From assembly GCF_014197135.1 (NCBI RefSeq), contig NZ_JACIFA010000016.1, positions 1 through 64,000 on the forward strand: DNA of 64,000 nt. The letters run 5' to 3'. This DNA is from Sphingomonas zeae (GTDB lineage Bacteria; Pseudomonadota; Alphaproteobacteria; Sphingomonadales; Sphingomonadaceae). Position 1 is the first letter of the stretch. The number at the start of each line of letters is the position of its first letter. A program made the position numbers and the translations under genes. Below are positions 34,316 through 41,440 of the stretch, piece after piece. A model generated the notes under the pieces. The model ran no database searches and was not told the origin of the DNA. It saw nothing but the letters and a program-made list of their open reading frames with translations.

Positions 34316-35115
34316 TGAAGCCAAGCCCGTTTTCCCATTTGACGGCTGCGTGGCTTATCGCCGCATCCGCATCGGCTGTCGCGGCTGCTCCGGGGCCGGT
34401 CGACCTCTCGCGTCCTTTCGGTATCGCGCCCGGCTGGCAGCTGCTCAGCCACCAAGGCCCCGCCATCGAAGATGCGGGCGGCGATCCAGCGCCCGGCGCG
34501 CTGCATCTTTGCATCACGCACGACCACGGTAGGACCTGCCGCCCCGCGCTCGACGACATGTTCGCAATGCCCGGCAACAAAAGCGTTTTCGACACAGCCC
34601 ATTATCTAAACGAAGCGCGTGTCGTTCATCCTCGCCCGGGCCATCCTCTCCTCTGGGTTCAGGTCGCCAGCATGTATAGCGGCGACGGCGATCAGCGCGT
34701 CGGCCGCGTCGCATTGGCCTATGACCGCGCGGCTGATCGCTTCGTGCCCGTTTTTCGTCAATGGACAGGCCACAACAACAATCAGGAGGTACGATTCATC
34801 AACAAGGGGCCGCTGCGCGGCACCATCATCTCTGCCGAGCCGACGTCCGATCCACCATTCGGCTTCTGGATCACGGTTAACCAGATGAACGGCAGCGGGC
34901 ATTATGCCCCCATACTCCGCTATCGCAGCGGGACGCGCTATGGCGACGGCAATCCGCTGGCGGTGATAGATTCGGAAATGCCCGAAACCCTGCGCCGGTT
35001 GAAGCTGTGGCAGCCGGGACAGAAGCTTCCCCTGCCCGATCGCGCCTGCCCCAAACCCCGGCTGATCGGCCAAGTCCTATGGTGCACCGATCCGCCTGCC
35101 AAGCCGCTCGGCTAG
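34315..35115 (+). CDS. Secreted protein of unknown function
   Basis: This 266-residue protein has a signal peptide (LTAAWLIAASASAVAAAP). I do not recognise a family. Visible features are DPAPGALHLCITHDHGRTC, VASMYSGDGDQRVGRVALAY and GFWITVNQMNGSGHYAPILRY, which read like alternating beta strands with aromatic residues, and four cysteines in the mature part (two near the front, two near the end), possibly disulfide-bonded. The ATG at 34315 is used; a GTG at 34312 is directly before it. It converges on modC with a 9-nt gap, so the two transcripts may interfere. Function cannot be assigned. Confidence 0.65.
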   Translation: MKPSPFSHLTAAWLIAASASAVAAAPGPVDLSRPFGIAPGWQLLSHQGPAIEDAGGDPAPGALHLCITHDHGRTCRPALDDMFAMPGNKSVFDTAHYLNEARVVHPRPGHPLLWVQVASMYSGDGDQRVGRVALAYDRAADRFVPVFRQWTGHNNNQEVRFINKGPLRGTIISAEPTSDPPFGFWITVNQMNGSGHYAPILRYRSGTRYGDGNPLAVIDSEMPETLRRLKLWQPGQKLPLPDRACPKPRLIGQVLWCTDPPAKPLG

Positions 35116-35124
35116 GGCAGGCGA

Positions 35125-35730
35125 TCAGAGGCGGACGATCGCGGTGGCGATGCGTTCGGCTTCTTCCGGATCGTGCGTGACCATCAGGATCGGGATGCCG
35201 CTCCGATCGCGCACCGCTACCAGCGCATCGAGAATATCCCCCCGCCGCGCCCGGTCGAGCGACGACAGCGGCTCGTCCAGCAGCAGCACGCGCGGATCGC
35301 TGAGCAAAGCCCGCCCGATCGCGACCCGCCGCGCCTCGCCGCCGGACAGGCTGCGCGGCCAGCGGTCGAGCAGATGGCCGATGCCGAGCATCGCGATGAT
35401 CCCGTCCCAATCGCCGCCGCCCCGGCCCATGCCGTAACGCAGATTGGCCGCGACGCGCCGGTGTGGAAACAGGCGCGGCTCCTGAAAGACATAGCCGATG
35501 CGGCGATGCTCGGGGCGGACATCGATCCGGGCGGTGGCGTCGAACAGCGTTTCGCCTCCGACACGCACATGGCCGCTTTCGGGTCGGACAAGCCCGGCGA
35601 CCATTTGCAGGATCGTGGTCTTGCCGACCCCCGACGGGCCGAACAACACGGTCGCGCCCGGCCCGGTGACGAAGCGCGCGGCGATCCGCCCCTCGCCGCG
35701 CCGCACCGCGACATCGACGTCAAAGGACAT
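35125..35730 (-). CDS. modC: Molybdate ABC transporter ATP-binding protein
   Basis: This is the ATPase of the molybdate importer. The Walker A is GPSGVGKTT, the signature motif LSGGEARRVAIGRAL, Walker B VLLLDEPLSSLD, and the switch His is in MVTHDPEEAERI. At 201 residues it lacks the C-terminal TOBE (MOP-type) domain that senses molybdate in E. coli ModC (352 residues), so regulation must differ. It overlaps modB by 11 nt and follows modA-modB in a single operon. Confidence 0.9.
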   Translation of the reverse strand: MSFDVDVAVRRGEGRIAARFVTGPGATVLFGPSGVGKTTILQMVAGLVRPESGHVRVGGETLFDATARIDVRPEHRRIGYVFQEPRLFPHRRVAANLRYGMGRGGGDWDGIIAMLGIGHLLDRWPRSLSGGEARRVAIGRALLSDPRVLLLDEPLSSLDRARRGDILDALVAVRDRSGIPILMVTHDPEEAERIATAIVRL

Positions 35731-36412
35731 GCAGCCCCCGCCCCATCCGCCGCGCCAGCCATTCGGAGGCGATCAGCGCGACCAGCGACAGCACGACCGA
35801 CACGCTGGCCAGCCGCCAGACCATGTCCTCGCCCCCCGGCCGCTGGAGCGCGGAATAGATGGCGAGCGGGAGCGTCGCCGTCTCGCCGGGGACATTGGAA
35901 ACGAAGGTGATCGTCGCCCCGAACTCACCGATCGAGCGGGCGAAACCCAGCACCATGCCCGCCAATATGCCAGGGGCGCAGAGCGGCAGGGTGATGGTGG
36001 CAAAGACCCGCGCCCGCCCCGCCCCCAGCGTCCGCGCGGCCTGTTCCAGCCGCGGATCGACCGCCTCGATCGACAGGCGTATTGCCCGCACGACCAGTGG
36101 CAGGGCCATGACGGCCGCCGCAATCGCCGCCCCCGTCCAGCGGAACAACACGCTCACCCCGAACCAGTCAGCCAGCCATCGCCCGACCGGCCCCGCAGGC
36201 CCGAAGGCGAGCAACAGTGCCCAGCCGGTGACGACCGGCGGCACGACCAGCGGCAGATGGACGATCCCGTCGAGCAGCACGCGCCCCGGAAACCGCCCCC
36301 GCGCCAATGCCCAGGCAAGAACGAAAGCGATCGGCAAGGTCACGAGCATCGCCGTGCCGCCGATGAGCAGCGACAGGCGGACGATTCCCCACTCCTCGGC
36401 CGACAGGATCAC
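35720..36412 (-). CDS. modB: Molybdate ABC transporter permease
   Basis: This is the inner-membrane channel of the molybdate importer, 230 residues with about five to six helices. The EAA loop for contacting ModC is visible around LEQAARTLGAGRARVFATITLPL. LLDGIVHLPLVVPPVVTGWALL is the typical ModB segment. It lies 4 nt after modA and overlaps modC by 11 nt. Confidence 0.92.
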   Translation of the reverse strand: MILSAEEWGIVRLSLLIGGTAMLVTLPIAFVLAWALARGRFPGRVLLDGIVHLPLVVPPVVTGWALLLAFGPAGPVGRWLADWFGVSVLFRWTGAAIAAAVMALPLVVRAIRLSIEAVDPRLEQAARTLGAGRARVFATITLPLCAPGILAGMVLGFARSIGEFGATITFVSNVPGETATLPLAIYSALQRPGGEDMVWRLASVSVVLSLVALIASEWLARRMGRGLHVL

Positions 36413-36416
36413 GGCT

Positions 36417-37169
36417 TCACCGCGTCGAGAAGCCGTAGCGCCGGAAGATCGCCTTGCCCTCGCCCGACAGCAGAAAGCGGCGGAAATCTTCTCCTTCCGG
36501 GTTGGTCGAAGCCTTCAGCCGGGCGAGCGGATAGGTGATCGGTGGATGGCTGGCCGCCGGGAACACGCCGACCACCCGCACGCGCGGCGAAGCCTTGGCA
36601 TCGGTGGCATAGACGATGCCGTAAGGGGCCGCGCCCCGCTCGACGAGCGCAAGGGCGGCGCGGACATTCTCGGCGCGCACGACATGCGGAGCGACCATCG
36701 CCCAGGCGCCCAGTTTCTCAAGTGCAGCCTTGCCGTACTTACCCGCAGGCACGCTGTCGGTATCGGCCATGGCGAGCGGCCCGCCGGACAGCGTCTTGCC
36801 CAGCGTTCGCGTCGTCACCTGTACGCCCTTACCCGTCGGCGCAATGACGACCAGCCGGTTGCCGAGAAACGCGCTGCGGGTCTTGTCGGCCAGCAAGCCG
36901 CCTTTTTGCAGGACGTCCATCCACGCCTCATCCGCCGAGGCGAACAGGTCCGCCTTGCCCCCCGCCTGCACCTGCCGGGCGAGAGCCGAGGACGCGGCGA
37001 AGGAGATGACCGGGCGCGGGTGGCCCTTCTTCGCCCAGGCGTCGGCAGCGGCGGTCATCGATTCCTGGAGACTGGCGGCGGCCAGGACCAGCGGGGCACG
37101 GTCCTGTGCAATCGCCGGGGCCGAAAGGCTCAGCGCGCCGACCAGCGCGGCAAATCGAAATCCCATCAT
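36417..37169 (-). CDS. modA: Molybdate-binding periplasmic protein
   Basis: This is the substrate-binding protein of the ModABC importer, 250 residues from the ATG at 37169, which follows AGGGGG by 6 nt. The signal peptide ends near APAIAQ. The ligand-binding start LVLAAASLQESM has the usual ASL motif, and FAASSALARQVQAGGKADLF, IVYATDAKA and ITYPLARLKAS match the ModA family. It delivers molybdate for molybdenum-cofactor enzymes. A palindromic repeat element lies just upstream, before lepA. Confidence 0.93.
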   Translation of the reverse strand: MMGFRFAALVGALSLSAPAIAQDRAPLVLAAASLQESMTAAADAWAKKGHPRPVISFAASSALARQVQAGGKADLFASADEAWMDVLQKGGLLADKTRSAFLGNRLVVIAPTGKGVQVTTRTLGKTLSGGPLAMADTDSVPAGKYGKAALEKLGAWAMVAPHVVRAENVRAALALVERGAAPYGIVYATDAKASPRVRVVGVFPAASHPPITYPLARLKASTNPEGEDFRRFLLSGEGKAIFRRYGFSTR

Positions 37170-37252
37170 CGGCGTCCCCCTTTCGCCCTGATGGCGTCGA
37201 TAGGATGTAACGCACAAGGAACGATTTTATCCCGTTTATCCAAACGCAAAAT

Positions 37253-37369
37253 TCCTCCCCTGCGAGGGGAGGTGGCAGGCCGCAGGCCTGACGGAAGGGG
37301 TGTTGCCCTCTCGATAGCGGGACGCCCCTCAACCAGCTGCGCTGGTACCCCTCCCCTTGCAGGGGAGGA
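37253..37369. repeat. Composite palindromic repeat element (copy 3)
   Basis: The outer hairpins are CCTCCCCTGCGAGGGGAGG (37255-37273) and CCCCTCCCCTTGCAGGGGAGG (from 37349, overlapping arms). Inner pairs include GGCAGGCCGCAGGCCTG and ACCAGCTGCGCTGGT. It has the same plan as copies near 17.2 and 25.2 kb, and lies between the lepA stop and modA start. Confidence 0.6.
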
Positions 37370-37379
37370 AGATATAGCC

Positions 37380-39191
37380 TTACGCCTCGTCGCCCATGCG
37401 GAGCGCGGCGATGAAGGCTTCCTGCGGAATGCTGACCGAGCCATACTCGCGCATTTTCGCCTTACCCTTTTTCTGCTTTTCCAGCAGCTTGCGCTTACGT
37501 GTTGCGTCACCGCCGTAACATTTGGCGGTCACGTCCTTGCGCATCGCGCTGATCGTCTCGCGTGCGATAACCTTGCCGCCGATCGCCGCCTGGATCGGGA
37601 TCTTGAACAGGTGGCGTGGGATGAGTTCCTTCAACCGCTCGCACATGCCGCGCCCGCGCGTCTCGGCGGTGCCACGGTGGACGATCATCGACAGTGCGTC
37701 GACCGGCTCCTCGTTGACCAGGATCGACATCTTCACCAGGTCGCCCTCGCGATAGCCGATCTGGTGATAGTCGAAGCTGGCATAGCCCTTCGACAACGAC
37801 TTGAGCCGATCGTAGAAGTCGAACACGACTTCGTTGAGCGGCAATTCATAGGTCGCCTGCGCGCGCCCGCCGACATAGGTAAGGTTCTTCTGGATGCCGC
37901 GCCGGTCCTGGCACAGCTTCAGGATCGAACCCAGATATTCATCGGGGACATAAATCGTCGCCTCGATCCACGGCTCGCTGATCGACTCGATCTTGTTGGG
38001 GTCGGGCATGTCGGCAGGGTTGTGCAGATCAATCTGCCCGCCGTCATGGGTCAGCTCGATCTGGTAGACCACCGACGGCGCGGTGGTGATGAGGTCCAGG
38101 TCATACTCGCGGGTCAGCCGCTCCTGAATGATCTCCAGATGCAACAGACCCAGAAAGCCGCAGCGGAAACCAAAGCCAAGCGCTGCGGACGTCTCCATCT
38201 CGAAGCTGAAAGAGGCGTCGTTCAGCCGCAGCTTGCTGATCGACTCGCGCAGCTTCTCAAAGTCGTTGGCATCGACTGGGAACAGGCCGCAGAACACGAC
38301 CGGCTGCACTTCCTTGAAGCCCGGCAGCGCTTGCTCGGTCGGCTTCTTGGCGTCGGTCAGCGTGTCGCCGACGCGCGCCTGCGCCACGTCCTTGATCTGC
38401 GCGGTGATGAAACCGATCTCGCCGACGCCCAGCTCGGTCAACTGCTCGATCTTGGGACGGAAACAGCCGACACGGTCGATCAGGTGGGTGGTGCCCGCCT
38501 GCATGAACTTGATCTGCTGGCCCTTCTTCAAGGTGCCTTCCATCACGCGGACCAGGATGACGACGCCGAGATAGGGGTCGTACCAGCTGTCGACCAGCAT
38601 CGCCTTCAACGGCGCGGCCGCATCACCCTTCGGCGCTGGGATCTTCTTGACGATCGCTTCCAGGATGTCGCCGATGCCGATGCCCGACTTGGCGCTGGCC
38701 AGCACGGCCTCTGACGCGTCGATGCCGATCACATCCTCGATCTCGGCACGCACCTTTTCCGGTTCGGCGGCCGGAAGGTCGATCTTGTTGATGACCGGCA
38801 CGATTTCATGGTCATGCTCGATCGACTGATAGACATTGGCCAGCGTCTGCGCCTCGACGCCCTGCGCCGCATCGACGACGAGCAGCGCGCCCTCGCACGC
38901 CGCCAGCGACCGGCTCACCTCATAGGCGAAGTCGACATGGCCCGGCGTGTCCATCAGGTTCAGCGTATAGGTCTCGCCGTCCTGCGCCTTGTACGCCAGG
39001 CGCACGGTCTGCGCCTTGATGGTGATGCCGCGTTCCTTCTCGATCTCCATGTTATCGAGAACCTGCTCGCTCATCTCCCGGTCGGTCAGGCCGCCGGTGA
39101 ACTGAATCAGGCGATCGGCGAGCGTCGACTTGCCATGGTCGATATGCGCGATGATGGAGAAGTTGCGGATCTTGTCGAGCGACGTGGACAC
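37380..39191 (-). CDS. lepA: Elongation factor 4 (LepA), back-translocating GTPase
   Basis: This translational GTPase of 603 residues acts on stalled or mis-translocated ribosomes and in ribosome biogenesis. G motifs are AHIDHGKSTLADRL (G1), RGITIKAQ (G2), DTPGHVDF (G3) and NKIDLPAA (G4). The C-terminal domain carries KCYGGDATRKRKLLEKQKKG, specific to LepA, and the protein lacks an EF-G domain IV. The GTG at 39191 (VSTSLDKIRNFSIIAH) matches the usual LepA start; further upstream codons overlap the neighbouring gene and are not counted. No signal peptidase gene follows it here. Confidence 0.96.
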   Translation of the reverse strand: MSTSLDKIRNFSIIAHIDHGKSTLADRLIQFTGGLTDREMSEQVLDNMEIEKERGITIKAQTVRLAYKAQDGETYTLNLMDTPGHVDFAYEVSRSLAACEGALLVVDAAQGVEAQTLANVYQSIEHDHEIVPVINKIDLPAAEPEKVRAEIEDVIGIDASEAVLASAKSGIGIGDILEAIVKKIPAPKGDAAAPLKAMLVDSWYDPYLGVVILVRVMEGTLKKGQQIKFMQAGTTHLIDRVGCFRPKIEQLTELGVGEIGFITAQIKDVAQARVGDTLTDAKKPTEQALPGFKEVQPVVFCGLFPVDANDFEKLRESISKLRLNDASFSFEMETSAALGFGFRCGFLGLLHLEIIQERLTREYDLDLITTAPSVVYQIELTHDGGQIDLHNPADMPDPNKIESISEPWIEATIYVPDEYLGSILKLCQDRRGIQKNLTYVGGRAQATYELPLNEVVFDFYDRLKSLSKGYASFDYHQIGYREGDLVKMSILVNEEPVDALSMIVHRGTAETRGRGMCERLKELIPRHLFKIPIQAAIGGKVIARETISAMRKDVTAKCYGGDATRKRKLLEKQKKGKAKMREYGSVSIPQEAFIAALRMGDEA

Positions 39192-39229
39192 GGGGGAAAG
39201 GGTTTCCTGAAAAGCTATTCGATCCGCCG

Positions 39230-39757
39230 TTAGCAAAGATGCGCGCGGATGCCAAAGTGCTCTAGCGCGGCGATGCAATTTGCATAGCGGCTTTCGCCCT
39301 GCCCCTCGATCAGGGCATAGGGGACTCCGCGCCGATCCAGCTCCGCGCGCGACAGTTCGAAGAAGCGTTGCCGCTCGTCAAGCGTACCGAACAGGCGGGT
39401 GCCGTCCTCCACCCAGGGCAGGTCGGGCGCAAAGAGCAGATAGACATCTGACAACCGGTTCCAGTCGCCAAACCAGGGGTCGCGCTTCCCGAACAGCATG
39501 TCGGCCCAGACCGCCGTCATCAGCGGATCGGTATCGGTGACGACCGGCCACGGCCCTTCCGCCATCGCCGTGGCCAGCATCGCATCGTGCCCCTGCCCGA
39601 TCGCCACCAGATCGGCCATGGAGAAGTCGGTGCCGTGCGCCTCGGCATAGTCGCGGCCATATTCCGCAAGATATCGCCCGCCAAGCGCGTGGGCCAAGCG
39701 CGGACCGACGGTCGATTTGCCGGTGCTCTCGGGTCCGTGAAGGCAGATGCTCCTCAC
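39230..39757 (-). CDS. NadR/Ttd14-type nicotinamide riboside kinase domain protein
   Basis: This 175-residue P-loop protein of the AAA_28 (NadR/Ttd14 C-terminal) class probably phosphorylates nicotinamide riboside. The Walker A is HGPESTGKSTV; further marks are YLAEYGRDYAEAHG, VTDTDPLMTAVWADML and DVYLLFAPDLPWVEDGTR. The E. coli NadR kinase domain carries the same pattern. The start is GTG at 39757, whose GTGA overlaps the pnuC stop and follows GGAGG by about 9 nt; an ATG at 39772 is possible. Coupling to the NR importer pnuC gives an uptake-and-trap pair for NAD salvage. Confidence 0.85.
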   Translation of the reverse strand: MRSICLHGPESTGKSTVGPRLAHALGGRYLAEYGRDYAEAHGTDFSMADLVAIGQGHDAMLATAMAEGPWPVVTDTDPLMTAVWADMLFGKRDPWFGDWNRLSDVYLLFAPDLPWVEDGTRLFGTLDERQRFFELSRAELDRRGVPYALIEGQGESRYANCIAALEHFGIRAHLC

Positions 39758-40305
39758 GCCCGCCCCCTCCATTCGCGATAACCCCACAGCGACAGCCCCA
39801 GAAAGATGGCGTAGAGAATGGCGGTCAGGGTCAGGCCCTTCACGGCGTAAAGCGCGATGGACGACAGATCGACCGCGACCCAGAGCAGCCAGTTTTCCAG
39901 CCGCCGCCGCGCCAGCAAAATCTGCGCCGCCACGCTGGCGACCGCGTTCGCCGCGTCCCAAAAGGGCATCGCCGCATCGGTCCAGTGCGCCATGGCTGCC
40001 CCCCAGCCGAGCGAGGCGGCCAGGATAGCGGCGAGCCACGATAGCCGCGCCTCGGGCGACAATGTCTCCACCGTCACCTGGCCTGCCTGCGCGACGCTGC
40101 GCCGCCAGACCATCCAGCCATAAAGGTTCAGCACGAAGAAAAAGAGCTGCAAGGCGGCATCGCTGTACAGCCGCTCGCGCCAGAACAGCAGCGCGTAGAG
40201 CGCCACCATCACCAGCGCGACGGGATAGTTCCACAGGCTGCGCCTCACGACCAGCGTGACGTTCGCGACACCCAGGATAAAAGCGATCGATTCGAGCCAG
40301 GTCAT
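39754..40305 (-). CDS. pnuC: Nicotinamide riboside transporter
   Basis: This inner-membrane facilitator of 183 residues and about 7 helices belongs to the PnuC family. Marks are WLESIAFILGVANVTLVVRR, the segment LNLYGWMVWRR (WxxW-like substrate motif region), and ENWLLWVAVDLSSIALYAVKG. Transport is driven by trapping the substrate as NMN through the NR kinase encoded in the next gene. It is the first gene of the pair; no thiamine or NAD riboswitch is obvious upstream. Confidence 0.92.
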   Translation of the reverse strand: MTWLESIAFILGVANVTLVVRRSLWNYPVALVMVALYALLFWRERLYSDAALQLFFFVLNLYGWMVWRRSVAQAGQVTVETLSPEARLSWLAAILAASLGWGAAMAHWTDAAMPFWDAANAVASVAAQILLARRRLENWLLWVAVDLSSIALYAVKGLTLTAILYAIFLGLSLWGYREWRGRA

Positions 40306-40381
40306 GCCACCCGGTTAAGCCCGTACGCCCTCCAGGGGTGGTTCGCTATCGATCGGCTGAGCCGCGTGTTCCGCGGCGAGA

Positions 40382-40458
40382 TGGTCGGGGAGAGAGGATT
40401 CGAACCTCCGGCCCCTGCCTCCCGAAGGCAGTGCTCTACCAGGCTGAGCTACTCCCCG
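40382..40458 (-). tRNA. tRNA-Pro (anticodon CGG)
   Basis: The 77-nt cloverleaf starts CGGGGAGTAGCTCAG. The anticodon arm CTGCC-TTCGGGA-GGCAG gives anticodon CGG, the T arm has GGTTCGAATCC, and the acceptor CTCCCCG is followed by GA and an encoded CCA (40382-40384). It reads CCG, the main proline codon in GC-rich genomes. It is the second proline tRNA in the window. Confidence 0.97.
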
Positions 40459-40575
40459 ACTAGAGAGTACGGATCGTTTTCGAGGCCTTTCGGGAAGGCC
40501 GATCCGTGCTGGAGGCGCGCCAATAGCCAGCGGTTCGGGCGCGCGCAAGCGGTTTTTTATCCGTCGTCAAAACAA

Positions 40576-41394
40576 TTACAGATTCCGCCCCAACCGGCCG
40601 GCCAGATCGACGACATATTGCCACGCCACGCGTCCGGAGCGGCTGCCCCGGCGGGTCGCCCAGTTGATCGCCTCGTCCCCATCGAACGGCAGATCGTACC
40701 GCGCCGTATAGCCGCGCACGATCGCCAGATACCCGTCCTGATCGAGCGTGTGGAACCCCAGGCTCATTCCGAAACGGTCGGCGAGCGCAAGTTGGTCGTC
40801 TACCACGTCGCGGGGATTGATCGCGCTGTCCTGTTCGCTCAGGTCACGGGGCAGCAGATGGCGGCGATTGGCGGTGACGAGCAACCGGACATGCGCGGGT
40901 CGTGCCTCTGCCCCACCGTCGAGCAGAGAGCGCAGCTTGCGCGCCTCCCCCGCGCCTTCAAACCCCAGATCGTCGATGAAGATGGCAAAGGCCCGCGCCA
41001 CCCCCTCCAGCATCGCAAACAGATCGGGCAGGCTGTCGAGCGCATCGACCGATACCAGCGCGAGCCGCCCCGGCCGATCCGCCTGAACGGCGGCCACCCC
41101 CGCCTTGACCAACGCGGACTTGCCGGTGCCGCGCGCGCCCCAGAGCAGCACGTCCTGCGCCGCATGGCCGTCCGCCAGCCGGACGAGATTGGCGAGCAGA
41201 GCGTCGCGCTGCCGGTCCAAGCCCTGCAACAGGCCGAGCGGAACCGGTGCGAACCCGCGTGCCGCCTGCAGCGCACCGCCCCGCCACAGATAGGCGGGAT
41301 GGGCCAGCGGATCGGCCGAGGGCATGGGCGGGGGCGCCAGACGCTCCAGGGCGGCGGCGATACGCTCGATGACGGGAAGGGCAGGATCGGTCAT
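40576..41394 (-). CDS. DUF815-family AAA+ ATPase
   Basis: This is a 272-residue P-loop ATPase of the DUF815 family. The Walker A is WGARGTGKSALVKA, Walker B AIFIDDLGFEG and sensor VRLLVTANRRHLLPRDL; the tail contains RSGRVAWQYVVDLAGRL. The upstream stretch in the same frame (from 41562) has no homology, so the ATG at 41394 is used. The family is widespread in proteobacteria, related to AAA+ proteins of unknown role, and its substrate is not known. It stands between tRNA-Pro and the exopolysaccharide TPR gene. Confidence 0.88.
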   Translation of the reverse strand: MTDPALPVIERIAAALERLAPPPMPSADPLAHPAYLWRGGALQAARGFAPVPLGLLQGLDRQRDALLANLVRLADGHAAQDVLLWGARGTGKSALVKAGVAAVQADRPGRLALVSVDALDSLPDLFAMLEGVARAFAIFIDDLGFEGAGEARKLRSLLDGGAEARPAHVRLLVTANRRHLLPRDLSEQDSAINPRDVVDDQLALADRFGMSLGFHTLDQDGYLAIVRGYTARYDLPFDGDEAINWATRRGSRSGRVAWQYVVDLAGRLGRNL

Positions 41395-41440
41395 GGCGGT
41401 GCTGATACGGCACCGCCCCCGTCCTGCCAAGCGAGCCGCG

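Noticed and set aside
35859..38714. 951-codon plus-strand open frame opposite modABC and lepA
   Set aside because: Low-complexity His/Arg/Gln-rich translation of antisense DNA; the minus-strand genes are unambiguous.
39758..40234. Upstream extension of the NR-kinase frame
   Set aside because: It overlaps pnuC out of frame; the GTG at 39757 with GGAGG spacing and GTGA coupling is convincing.
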